DNA of 64,000 nucleotides, from positions 182,524-246,523 of the forward strand of contig NW_005434611.1 in assembly GCF_000315625.1 (NCBI RefSeq). Reading direction: 5' to 3'. This document shows, in pieces, positions 1 through 8,837 of this stretch (its first letter is position 1; every line of letters starts with the position of its first letter). The translations under genes and the position numbers were made by a program. This DNA is from Guillardia theta CCMP2712 (Eukaryota; Cryptophyceae; Pyrenomonadales; Geminigeraceae). The notes beneath the pieces are model-generated. The model ran no database searches. It was not told where the DNA came from and saw only the letters and a list, made by a program, of their open reading frames with translations.

Positions 1-961
1 GATCGTGGACCAGCTCAAGGTCGCCTTCTGCATGGAGATGGAGAGGTGCAACAAGACGCCTCAAGACCGAGCCGCGTTCGCCAAGCGATACAGCCACGTC
101 ATTCCCAAGGACCTGGATTGGACGAAAGACTGGAAGTCATATCTAGACGAGGCGGAGGAGGACGGTTGGGCTGGAGACTTCTTGTGCTTGACGGTTATCC
201 ATGAGCGACTCTTCTCGCGGCCAGCCAACGCCTTGGTGTGGTGCCCGGGAAAGGCAGGCCCGCTGCAGATGAACGAGGACAAGCGCTTCTATAACTTTGC
301 TGTGCTGTCGCAAGAGCGCATGTACGACTTCAGGATTGTTACCGCGAAGAAAAAGAAGTTGGAGGAGTTGGAGCAGAGTGAGAGCGATCGTCGCCTCAGG
401 TCGCACACGCCGTGTGTCCTGATGCTGGTCACTCTCAAAGTGCTGGATGACATCGGAGAGCGGTTCGAAGATCTCTGTAGACAGGCCATGGAATGCAACA
501 TCAAGATCTATATCCCCGAGTTTCAAATGAATACGATCAGGACAAACGCGAAGCAGTCAACAACCTTCGGTAAGATTCAGCAATACATAGTCGACATGTC
601 TACCAGGTCCAACTCTCTCTTCAAGGTTGAGTCCAGGGAACATCGCCCGGCGCAGCGCTACGAGTCCAACAACAACGATCTCGTTGTGGTACATGCACGG
701 GCCCTGGAAAGTCCAAATGACTACGTCGTAGTCGTCGCTCTTGAGAAAGAAGCAGCTTACAGGGAGTGCAAGGAGATCGGTATCCCTGTCTTCACTCCTG
801 GTGTAGAAGGCAAAGCTCAAAGGAACAGGCTCAACTCCTGTGCTGGAGGAATGAGCGAGCTGCTCAGGAGGCTGATGGCGACTGAGGACAAAGATCCCAA
901 GACGTTCTTTCAGGAGGAGTGGAGCGCTAGGCAGGGGTTTGCATGCAAGACTGGAAGCTGA
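1..961 (+). CDS. OTU-like / PIN-like protein, 3' part
   Basis: The frame is open at the left edge, so the N-terminus lies outside the window; about 319 codons remain, ending at a TGA at 959-961. Near the start (around 125-235) the motif YLDEAEEDGWAGDFLCL followed by a hydrophobic strand resembles the end of an OTU cysteine-protease fold (Y..M....WGG..EL.AL); the catalytic Cys would be upstream and is not visible. The middle and C-terminal part (about 415-815) has the layout of a PIN-like nuclease fold: a hydrophobic strand VLMLVTLKVLDD, an IYIPEFQMNTIR helix region, then SPNDYVVVVAL and GIPVFTPG. The first acidic PIN residue is not conserved, so activity is doubtful. The domain calls come from motif shape alone. 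No introns are seen in the visible part. Confidence 0.5.
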   Translation, partial: IVDQLKVAFCMEMERCNKTPQDRAAFAKRYSHVIPKDLDWTKDWKSYLDEAEEDGWAGDFLCLTVIHERLFSRPANALVWCPGKAGPLQMNEDKRFYNFAVLSQERMYDFRIVTAKKKKLEELEQSESDRRLRSHTPCVLMLVTLKVLDDIGERFEDLCRQAMECNIKIYIPEFQMNTIRTNAKQSTTFGKIQQYIVDMSTRSNSLFKVESREHRPAQRYESNNNDLVVVHARALESPNDYVVVVALEKEAAYRECKEIGIPVFTPGVEGKAQRNRLNSCAGGMSELLRRLMATEDKDPKTFFQEEWSARQGFACKTGS

Positions 962-1886
962 ACATGCGGAGATGGAGAGTTGTCTTAGTTGAGGACAAGG
1001 ATAAGGGATGCTATCAACACCGTGAATGAATGAAAGATAACGATGAATAGGTAGAGGGCTGAGACAATCGTTTGGTCCTCCTCCTTCTCCGGGAGTCTCT
1101 GCCTGCTAGTCCATCATCACTCGAGGTTCGGCCTAAATTTCTTCACTTGTACCCGCCAACATATCGCTCTGTGGATCAGAGTTGTGAACGTTCTCATAGA
1201 GAGTGTTTCCCTCGTTATGACAATCTAACACCGTTTGCATACAGTGTTATCATTCTTGCCAAGTCACTCCTCCCTGACATTCTTCTTGCCTCCGCTCACG
1301 AAATCATCACAAGCTCTTTTGTACTCCCATTCTCCGCTACTCCTCTTCACTTGCAACTTGCTGCGTTAGGCTTAGGGTCAAATTCAACCCACCAGACCAC
1401 CATCCCGTTCTTCTCTACCATCTCATTCCTCTCTGCCATCCTGCACGTCTAGCTGGCTGTATCGTCTCACTCTCACAAATATCTGAACTACACCATCATT
1501 CCTCTTATCCTACAGTTCCACCTGCACAACTACTATCCTACTGGCTCTGGTACACTGCACTAGAAGCTTTCTCGTAGATATTCAATGCCAGTGTTATGAG
1601 TGTGTTAGTAAAACAGAAAAAGGAAAACACAACAATCAAGTTACTCTACAACGGACGGAGTGAGCTCGATCAAACAAGAGGAAGAGTTCTCAGCAATATA
1701 ATCTTTACTGTCATCGGGAGCAGCTTGCTGTGATGGTTTGCCTCCCAAATATTGCTCCACTGTAAAAATACAGTAGAGAGCCCGTTATTCACCTTCATAG
1801 CGGCAACCATCAGCCGCGTGCCAGCATGGGCAGGAGCAGCAGCAGCAGCAGCAGCAGCAGTAGCAGGGGCAGCAGCAGTAGATGAC
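962..1886. other. intergenic, convergent 3' ends
   Basis: This holds the 3' flanks of the OTU/PIN gene (+) and the scramblase gene (-). A 126-codon open frame at 1072-1452 has no ATG start, is low in complexity and is not supported as a gene. An imperfect CAG repeat at about 1836-1880 lies just past the scramblase stop, probably in its 3' UTR. Confidence 0.6.
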
Positions 1887-2832
1887 CTAGTTGTGCTGCT
1901 CGAAGAAGGTGAAGTCGATGAGGAGGTTGGCACCCAGGAGGTTCGCTCGCATCTCAGGGGTGGATCCTTGTGGGAACACAACCTGTTAAGCGGGAGGTTG
2001 AGACGTCAGCCCTCACAGCATCACCAGCCCCTCGCAGCAAGCAGCACCTGGAAGTTGTCGGCCGTTGTGCAGCACTCCTTCTTGAACCCACTCCACACCT
2101 TTCGGATCTCCGCTCGTGTCCCCGGCATCGCCCCGTCCAACTTCTGGCTAGTGCTGTGATCGCGGATGTAGAATGGGATGTACAAGCACTTGGATCCTGC
2201 TCCACCACACTGCGGCAGGACGCAGCAGTTCCCGCAGCAGGTATCAGGAGAGATCCTGTAGACAGGAGTTCCGTTCTGGTCGCGAACTCGGAACTTTGGC
2301 ACGAAGCAAAACATGTCACAGTAGTACTCGGAGGAGCCAAGGAAGGTGCCGTTGGGCAACTTGGTGTGCAGCTTCGGAAGGCAGCAGCAGCAGGGACAAT
2401 CGATGGTCCCGTTGTCGGTATGTATGTGAATGCAGATCGGACAGGACCATGGCTTCGTGTACTCCAAGAGAACTTCGCCGTCCTTGTCTCCCAGCGTCAG
2501 GGGGATGGTAAAGGATCTCATCTCTCCGCAGCAGAAGCGTTTGGGGCACGAGGACTCTTCGAGCAGGTGAGCAATCTGAGGAATCCCCTCCGCTCTTGGC
2601 TGCCCTTGCTCCACGTGGCCGGCAAACACCTGCAACAAGCTACATCAGCGCAATCAATCTGAACAAGTAGTGCCCCGGATCGGCATGACTGCACCTTGTA
2701 CTCGTTCCTCGCCTCACACCCGAGGCACTCTTGCAAGCATCCTCGCTTCGTCTGCTGCACGCTGATGCAGGGATGCTGGAACACTGAGGACATGCTGTTC
2801 GCCGTCATAGGAGCCGCCATTGCATACTGCAT
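1887..2832 (-). CDS. phospholipid scramblase family protein
   Basis: Three exons, 2832-2695, 2629-2048 and 1982-1887, encode 271 aa. Both introns are GT-AG and phase 0. The scramblase barrel is recognisable from the Cys-rich core CPCCCCLPKL, the later DTCCGNCC, and the end of the family: YIPFYIRDHST, ADNFQVVFPQGSTPEMRANL, then a final hydrophobic LLGANLLIDFTFFEQ helix. The family moves phospholipids between membrane leaflets in a calcium-dependent way and is often anchored through palmitoylated Cys clusters, which the Cys runs here could provide (inference). The start at 2832 is the first ATG in the frame; an upstream TTG is ignored. The gene is divergent from the Roc-COR-TIR gene, about 850 bp away. 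Confidence 0.88.
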
Positions 2833-3682
2833 GTTGGATTGGTGTCGCTGTTTGTTCCCCCTCAAGTTTTAAAAAGAGTCTATATATTATTTTGTAGGAC
2901 AGAAGTTTGCCTCTGGTAGAAACATTACTATTTCAATAATATATTTCTATTGGGATTCCTGTAGCTCGTACAAACTTTCCTTTAACTGGTACTTCGCTTC
3001 TGTACCACTTTTACAAGAGCAGCCGTTGTTCAACCCAATGTACAACTGACCACTATAATAAGTTCTCAGTGGCCACCCCCTCAAATACAGTCAAAGTACC
3101 CGGTACTCACCTGCTTATTTTTTCCTTCTGTCAACTTCGACTCGTGACCGGCAGGCCCGCAGGCGGGACAATTTCACATTGAATCGGTTTGAACCATTCG
3201 CACGCAATCGATTTGAATCGATCGGTTGGTCGGGAGACATTTTAGTAAGCGGATTGGGCGCTAGCGGCGGGCGAGTCGAGATGGCGGAGAGATGGAGGGA
3301 GGGAGGGAGGGAGGGAGGGAGGGAGGGAGGGAGGGAGGGAGGGAGGGAGGGAGGGAGGGAGGGGAGGGAGGGAGGGAGAGCGAGCGAGTGAGCGAGCGAG
3401 AAGGAGAAGGAGGGAAGGACGGAAGGAAAAATAGAAATGGTAGAGGAAAGGAGGGTTCAAAACTGTGAGTAGGAGAAAGGAGGAGAGACTGGGTGGTGGG
3501 TGAAAGCTCTTGGTGGTAGCAAAACAGGAAGAGGAAGAGGAAGAGGAAGAGGAAGAGGAAGTGAAAGTTGGGTGGGAAGGGGAAGGGGAAGGGGAAGTGG
3601 AGGAGAAGGTGATGCAGTGATAAAGCGAAAGAGAAATGAATCTCTTCTGGTCGCAGCATCCTTGGTCGGAGTTTCTGATTGC
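2833..3682. promoter_or_regulatory. divergent intergenic region with GGGA microsatellite
   Basis: This is the shared upstream region of the scramblase (-) and the Roc-COR-TIR gene (+). It contains a near-perfect GGGA/GGAG tetranucleotide array at about 3295-3385 and further purine runs (GGAAGA) at about 3525-3600. A GTG-initiated extension of the downstream frame through these repeats encodes only RG/RS-type low-complexity sequence and is treated as non-coding. No clear TATA box or initiator was identified. Confidence 0.45.
3295..3385. repeat. (GGGA)n microsatellite
   Basis: About 20 tandem GGGA units with few interruptions lie between two divergent gene starts. Confidence 0.9.
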
Positions 3683-6600
3683 ATGCAATGGTGTAGGTTT
3701 CCGCCCTTTGACGTCTGGCCTCCCCTTCGGGCATCAGCGATGCAGTCAAGCTCGTCGAAGCTGCTCGAGAAGCACAAGCAAGTGGTAGATGACTGCCAGT
3801 CAAGCCAAGAGGCTCAAAGAGTCTTGCGAAGCCTGATGCACGACTACTGGGCTGAAGCAAACAGGCCCAAGAGGGTGCAACCCCTCTGCAAGGACGGGCT
3901 GGTGGAGCTGTGCGTGTACGTCCTAGACACTTACCTGACGTCGAGCTTGGATGACATCCGGAGGTACACTTGCGGGGCCCTCTACAACATCTCCCGGCAG
4001 CTTCCTTCCAGCAGAGTCGTGCGGCAGCGGATGCTCAGCGCAGGCGCATACCCGATGCTGCCGAAGCTTCTGGTGAGCGACCTGTGGAAGGTGAGGTTCT
4101 ACGGCACTCTCATCACCGCTCACTGCGGGCTTGCGGGGCTGACGAGTCAGCAGCGAGTTGTGTGCTCGCTAGAGTCCATCGGGTGGCTGTGCGAGTGTCT
4201 CGAGAAGACACTTGGTGGGGAAGGGTTCGGGGGAGGGCTTTGGAGCATAGAGGAGGTGATGGCAGGAGCAGCGTCTCTCTGCTCTCTCCCCGACAACTGC
4301 GAAGGTTTCCTCGCTGCGAATGGGGCGAAACTGACGCTGGAGGCTCTGCGGGTAGTCACGGAGAGACAAGGGTCGGAGTACACGGACGAGCTGCGGGCTA
4401 TCACGATGACGATGGCTCGAATCTCTTGCGACGGAAGGTTCAAGTCCAGCTGCTCCCCCTCGGCCGTTGAGATCCTGGAGCAGCTGATGAGCTCGGAGAT
4501 CGTGGCGGTCAAGAGCAATGTAATGTCAGTGCTCGCCAACATCGGGTCGGAGAAGGCGAGCCTGGAGGAAGCGTTCAAGCAAGCATGCGCGAGCTCTAGC
4601 GCCAAGTGGAACCGCTCGCAGCTGTCAGTGGTTGGGAAGGGGAGGGTCGGGAAGACAGCGTTTGTTCGCGCCGTCCTACAGAAGCCGTTCGAGCACACGG
4701 AGAGCACGATTGGGATGGAGGGGATGACTTGCGAGGTGAGCTCGGTCCTGTCCGGGAAGATGTGGTGGAAGGAGCAATCAAATGCTCACAGTGAGCTGGA
4801 GATGCTGCAGGCTCGGCAGGCTGCGGCGATCGCCAAGGGGATTCAGATGGTGGAGAGCGATGTGCTGCAAGGTCTGGAGTCGTCCTTGGAGCGAGGACGA
4901 GTGGAGGGGGAGGAGGAGGGGGAGGAGGAGGAGACGACGGGGAGGGAGAAGGCAGGTGGGCCGGAAGGAGAGTCTACGGGAGGAGCGAGTGACGAGCCGT
5001 CGGTGGTGAGCGAGCCAGTAATGAGCAAGTACAATCAGGACCTCGTGGTGGAGTGTCTGCAGGATGAGGGCATGGAAGAATCCGTAGTGTTCGAGCTGTG
5101 GGACTACGGCGGGCAGGACGTCTTCTACGCCCTCTTCCACCTGTTCATCACTCGCTATGGGATGTTTGCGGTCCTCTTCAACATGGAGGAGCTCATGTCC
5201 GGGGACACGGCGGTCAGGGCAGAGTGCCTGGACTTTATCGAGTTCTGGTTGAGCACTATCTACCTCCACACGTCGCAGGCATCGAGCGAAAGCTGCTCCC
5301 CTATCCTGATCGTCGGCACCCACAAGGACAAAGTCTCCAACCCCCTCCACCATCTCTTCATCTCGAGGATACTCGACGACAAGTTCAGGGACCACATTGC
5401 CTGGCCGCACGTCCAGGTGTACCAGCAGAATGACAGCCTCTTTGCCCCGTCCATTGCGGAGGATACTGAGCTGTTGATGAAGAAGCTGTTTCACTCGATG
5501 GACCTTGACCAGTCCTCCACCCTCGAGCCGTCCGAGGTGGAAGCTTGCTTCGGGGCGGATGCGGACCCTTCCCTTGTCCAGCAGTTCTTCAGCTTCATCG
5601 ACCTTGACAGGGACGGAAAGATCTCCTTCACCGACTTCCGCGCGGCATGTACGCAGGCGCTGAGCTTCTTTCCTGTCGACAACACCCTGGGCCACGTCGA
5701 TCCTGTCATCCCCCACATCCTCAGCGTCATTGAGAAGATCGCTCTTAACAGCGACTACATCCAGCAGCGCGTTCCCTTCGCCTGGATCAAGTGCCTCGAC
5801 AGCATCAAGCAGACAGGGCAGGACGTTCTTCTCCTCTCGCAGGTCGAGAAGATTGCCTCAGAGTGCGGCCTCCCGCTGTCAAGGAAGCTCGGCCTCTCGA
5901 GGGAGGTCTGCGGGATGTTGGAGCACTTCCACCACCTCGGCAAGCTGATGCACCACAACGAGACCTCCCTCCGTGACTTCGTCATCGCCCGCCCCGTCGA
6001 CTTCCTCATCCGCCCCGCAACACAGGTCGTCTGCGAGCACGATCTGCACAGGACGGCGCAGCAGACGGAGGCTCGTCGTCTGACGCGGGAGTGGAAGAGC
6101 CTGACGCAGCAGGCAGTGCTGAGCAAAAAGCTCCTCCCCATCCTCTGGAAGGAGTATCAGGACCGCTCCGCCCTCCTCGAGCATCTCTGCGTCAAGTTCG
6201 GCATCTTCATCCCCCTCAAGCCGGAGCAGTCGGACGAGGCCATGAGCTTCCTCGTCCCCACCCTCCTCAGAGAAGAGACTCTCAGCCCGGTGGCCGACGG
6301 AGTGCTCAATTGCTTTCTGCTCTTCTCCTCCGACCCAGACTTTCTTCAGCAGGAACAGCGGGGCGTGTGGAGGAGGGAAGACCTTGCCGGCCGCTTCGTG
6401 CCCAACAGTCTGTTCGGCAGCGTGATCGGGCAGGCGATCGCATGGAGCCAGAGCACGGGAGGAGCCCAGCAGAAGCTGAGCAAGACGGAGGCGATGATGG
6501 CGTTTGGAAAGCATAAGTTCCTGCTGCAGGAGCTCAAGGAGGAGAAGTGCTTCCGGCTCGTCATCTTCGTGCAGAACCCCAAGAACATCCTCGCCCGCCT

Positions 6601-7651
6601 CACCAGCATCGTGCAGAACGTCCTGGACAAGACGATGCCGCGGCTGCGGTGCTACACGGCCCTCTCCTTCGCGTCCGGAGGAGGCGACCGCTTCTTCCTC
6701 GACTACCAGGTGGTCTGCGACAAGGTGAGAGAGCAGGAGGGCATGTGGATCGGGTCGGACCATGTGGAGTGGACGGAGCTGAGGAAGGAGCTGGGGGAGT
6801 GGCTGCCCTCCAACGCGCTGCTCTCCTCCTACGACGTCTTCTTCTCCTACAGACAGGGAGACTTCGACTCGGAGGTGGTCCAGAAGGTCTACGACATCCT
6901 GTCCTACGATGTGGTCGGGGAGGAGGGGAGGAGGCTGGAGATCTTCTATGACCAGGTCAGGCTCAAGGCAGGAAGGCGCTTCGACCTCGACTTCATGAAG
7001 GCCATGGCGTGCACCAGCCTTGCCGTCCCGCTCGTCTCCTCCCACGCCCTTGCCCGCATGTTCTCGCTGAACGAGGGCAGCGCCGAGGACCACGTCCTCA
7101 TGGAATGGTGCCTCATACTCGAGCTCCAGCTCTCGGGCCAGCTCAGGTCCTGCTTGCCCGTCATCATCGGGCCCGTCAGCTCGGACCTTGACAGAGACCC
7201 GATCGGCAACTTCTTCGCTGACGACCCTCTCGCCCGCCTCCCCGACATCGTCCCTCGGAGGACAGTAGAGGAGGTCAAGAAGTTCATGTCCAACAACAAC
7301 CTGGTGCCCTCGGCCCAGCTGGAGGAGAGGACGGTCAGGAGCATCGTGAAGGAGCTGACGAAGAACCTCGCCGTGCTCACCTGGACCCTTGCTGACAGTC
7401 ACGGCCAGTCAGTCCTCCCCAGGTCGGACACCCATGCTCGAGAGCTTTTTGGCCTGTTCGAGCAGGTCGCCAAAAGCGTCATCAAGGCCTACGAGGCCAT
7501 TCCTGTTCAACCCCAGGTGGGCAAGACCGGGGGGGACAGAGGCTTGCCGGCGCTGGAGGTAGACGAGGGTTCCACCCCAGGTGACACCAGGCTGAAAGCG
7601 AAGGAGCCGTCGGTACAGGAGTTGATGGAGGAGGTGAGAAGCTTGTGCTGA
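3683..7651 (+). CDS. ARM/HEAT - Roc - EF-hand - COR - TIR protein
   Basis: An uninterrupted frame gives 1322 aa from the first ATG (3683); the ATG at 3740, right before the first helical repeat, is equally plausible. Order of parts: ARM/HEAT-like helices (about 20-300); a Roc GTPase with P-loop GKGRVGKT (about 316), an acidic insert, switch motif DYGGQ (about 474) and THKD base-recognition motif (about 547); two EF-hand loops, DLDQSSTLEPSE and DLDRDGKISFTD (about 605-655); a COR region (about 660-1000); and a C-terminal TIR domain from YDVFFSYR (about 1050), with F.D...L..G, VPLVSS and LMEWCLILE. ROCO proteins are GTP-controlled scaffolds; TIR domains scaffold or cleave NAD+. The Glu in MEWCLILE sits where the catalytic Glu of NADase TIRs is expected. 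Calcium control through the EF-hands is inference. Confidence 0.85.
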   Translation: MQWCRFPPFDVWPPLRASAMQSSSSKLLEKHKQVVDDCQSSQEAQRVLRSLMHDYWAEANRPKRVQPLCKDGLVELCVYVLDTYLTSSLDDIRRYTCGALYNISRQLPSSRVVRQRMLSAGAYPMLPKLLVSDLWKVRFYGTLITAHCGLAGLTSQQRVVCSLESIGWLCECLEKTLGGEGFGGGLWSIEEVMAGAASLCSLPDNCEGFLAANGAKLTLEALRVVTERQGSEYTDELRAITMTMARISCDGRFKSSCSPSAVEILEQLMSSEIVAVKSNVMSVLANIGSEKASLEEAFKQACASSSAKWNRSQLSVVGKGRVGKTAFVRAVLQKPFEHTESTIGMEGMTCEVSSVLSGKMWWKEQSNAHSELEMLQARQAAAIAKGIQMVESDVLQGLESSLERGRVEGEEEGEEEETTGREKAGGPEGESTGGASDEPSVVSEPVMSKYNQDLVVECLQDEGMEESVVFELWDYGGQDVFYALFHLFITRYGMFAVLFNMEELMSGDTAVRAECLDFIEFWLSTIYLHTSQASSESCSPILIVGTHKDKVSNPLHHLFISRILDDKFRDHIAWPHVQVYQQNDSLFAPSIAEDTELLMKKLFHSMDLDQSSTLEPSEVEACFGADADPSLVQQFFSFIDLDRDGKISFTDFRAACTQALSFFPVDNTLGHVDPVIPHILSVIEKIALNSDYIQQRVPFAWIKCLDSIKQTGQDVLLLSQVEKIASECGLPLSRKLGLSREVCGMLEHFHHLGKLMHHNETSLRDFVIARPVDFLIRPATQVVCEHDLHRTAQQTEARRLTREWKSLTQQAVLSKKLLPILWKEYQDRSALLEHLCVKFGIFIPLKPEQSDEAMSFLVPTLLREETLSPVADGVLNCFLLFSSDPDFLQQEQRGVWRREDLAGRFVPNSLFGSVIGQAIAWSQSTGGAQQKLSKTEAMMAFGKHKFLLQELKEEKCFRLVIFVQNPKNILARLTSIVQNVLDKTMPRLRCYTALSFASGGGDRFFLDYQVVCDKVREQEGMWIGSDHVEWTELRKELGEWLPSNALLSSYDVFFSYRQGDFDSEVVQKVYDILSYDVVGEEGRRLEIFYDQVRLKAGRRFDLDFMKAMACTSLAVPLVSSHALARMFSLNEGSAEDHVLMEWCLILELQLSGQLRSCLPVIIGPVSSDLDRDPIGNFFADDPLARLPDIVPRRTVEEVKKFMSNNNLVPSAQLEERTVRSIVKELTKNLAVLTWTLADSHGQSVLPRSDTHARELFGLFEQVAKSVIKAYEAIPVQPQVGKTGGDRGLPALEVDEGSTPGDTRLKAKEPSVQELMEEVRSLC

Positions 7652-7874
7652 CTTTGGTTGTGCGATGACTGGAGGCTGCAGATTAATCGGCTGAAGGCCA
7701 ACCAAGTCCAGCAGGCCCAGAGCGGATGCTGCTCTTTGATGTGACGGGATGGATGTTGTTGGTACAACTGAGGCTGGTGGTTCTTGAGGATGGAACGTGG
7801 TAGATGTTGTTGTTGATGATGTCATATGTGAGTGTTTGCTGAGGTCAAGTGAACAGTCGGCGGGTTTCATAGAA
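7652..7874. other. short convergent spacer
   Basis: This is the 3' to 3' spacer between the Roc-COR-TIR gene and the methyltransferase. No terminator-like or coding signal stands out. Confidence 0.5.
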
Positions 7875-8837
7875 TCACTCTTGTAGATTAGAGGAAGAAG
7901 ACGGTAAGACCTCTCGCTGGAACTGAATGAATAATAATGACTTGACATACCCGTCATGCTCCACTCTGATCCTCTTCCACTCCAAGTCTCCATGCTCCCA
8001 GAGCTTGTAGATGAACTCGTCGATCCCCGTCCTGTTCTCCTCCGGCGGGTTGACAAGGAACAGCCTTCCTCCCGGCTTCAGATGGTCAAGAACCGCCCTC
8101 AGGAAGGCGTCAGCGTTGGTACGGTAGATGCAGTCTGCTGCCAGTATCACATCTGCCTTCTCCTCCTCCCCGAGCACCACGTCTCCCCCCCAGTCCAGCC
8201 GGTAGCAGGAGGCAGCGCAGCCATTGAGCTCCACGTTGAACTGGCACAGGCCAACCAGCGACTGAGTCCCATCGGAGAGGATTGCACGTGCTGGAGAGCA
8301 GCAGGAGGCAGCGAAGACCCCAGCAACCCCCACCCCACTTCCCAGCTCAAGGACGACCTTGCCGCACAACTCCTTCCTCCCCCCAGCTGCCATCCAGCCA
8401 CAGAGAGCGATGCTGCTCAGCCAGATCGACCCTCCGATGTCATGTGCTGGCGCCTCCGCGATCTGGATGGTGGCTGGTCCTACAGCAACTCTCCTGATCA
8501 AGGGGCTGACCCTCTCCAGCTTCACCAGCTGCCCGAACGCCCGGAAACCTCCCACGATATCCTTCATGCCTAGCAGCTCTCCGTTCTCCTGCAGTTTGTA
8601 TAGCGTGCATGGGTTTGGTTGTAGCAACGTGTCTCTGACAACCTCTGCCTCCTCCTCCTCCCACCCCCCTTCTTCCTCCTCCTCCGCTTCCTCTTGGGGA
8701 CTCTTGCGAACTGCTGGTACTGCACAATCATCGTGAGCAGGTGCGGAGGCTTCCAACTCACTCAGGGAGTCAAGGGACAGCGCTTCAGCCTTGTCATGGA
8801 TAAGCTGAACATCCGTCAGGGTCTGTATAGCAAGCAT
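7875..8837 (-). CDS. class I SAM methyltransferase, METTL21/FAM86 type
   Basis: A single exon of 320 aa if started at the ATG at 8837. That ATG comes right after a good acceptor (tttccttgcag), so an upstream non-coding exon is likely; the frame also runs up to an ATG at 8969 through pyrimidine-rich, intron-like sequence. SAM-binding motif I is VLELGSGVGVAGVFAA; a post-motif DVILAADCIYR and later NPPEENRTG match the family-16 methyltransferases that modify lysine (or similar) residues on translation factors and chaperones. The substrate cannot be told from sequence. An acidic, Glu-rich stretch (about residues 45-70) precedes the catalytic domain. A GTATGT at about 7950 could be a donor, which would change only the last ~25 residues. 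Confidence 0.78.
   Translation of the reverse strand: MLAIQTLTDVQLIHDKAEALSLDSLSELEASAPAHDDCAVPAVRKSPQEEAEEEEEGGWEEEEAEVVRDTLLQPNPCTLYKLQENGELLGMKDIVGGFRAFGQLVKLERVSPLIRRVAVGPATIQIAEAPAHDIGGSIWLSSIALCGWMAAGGRKELCGKVVLELGSGVGVAGVFAASCCSPARAILSDGTQSLVGLCQFNVELNGCAASCYRLDWGGDVVLGEEEKADVILAADCIYRTNADAFLRAVLDHLKPGGRLFLVNPPEENRTGIDEFIYKLWEHGDLEWKRIRVEHDGYVKSLLFIQFQREVLPSSSSNLQE

Noticed and set aside
1072-1452. 126-codon + frame after the OTU/PIN gene
   Set aside because: No ATG start, no recognisable features, lies in a 3' flank.
3500-3682. N-terminal extension of the Roc-COR-TIR frame
   Set aside because: Starts with GTG and runs through GGAAGA microsatellite sequence; the first ATG is at 3683.
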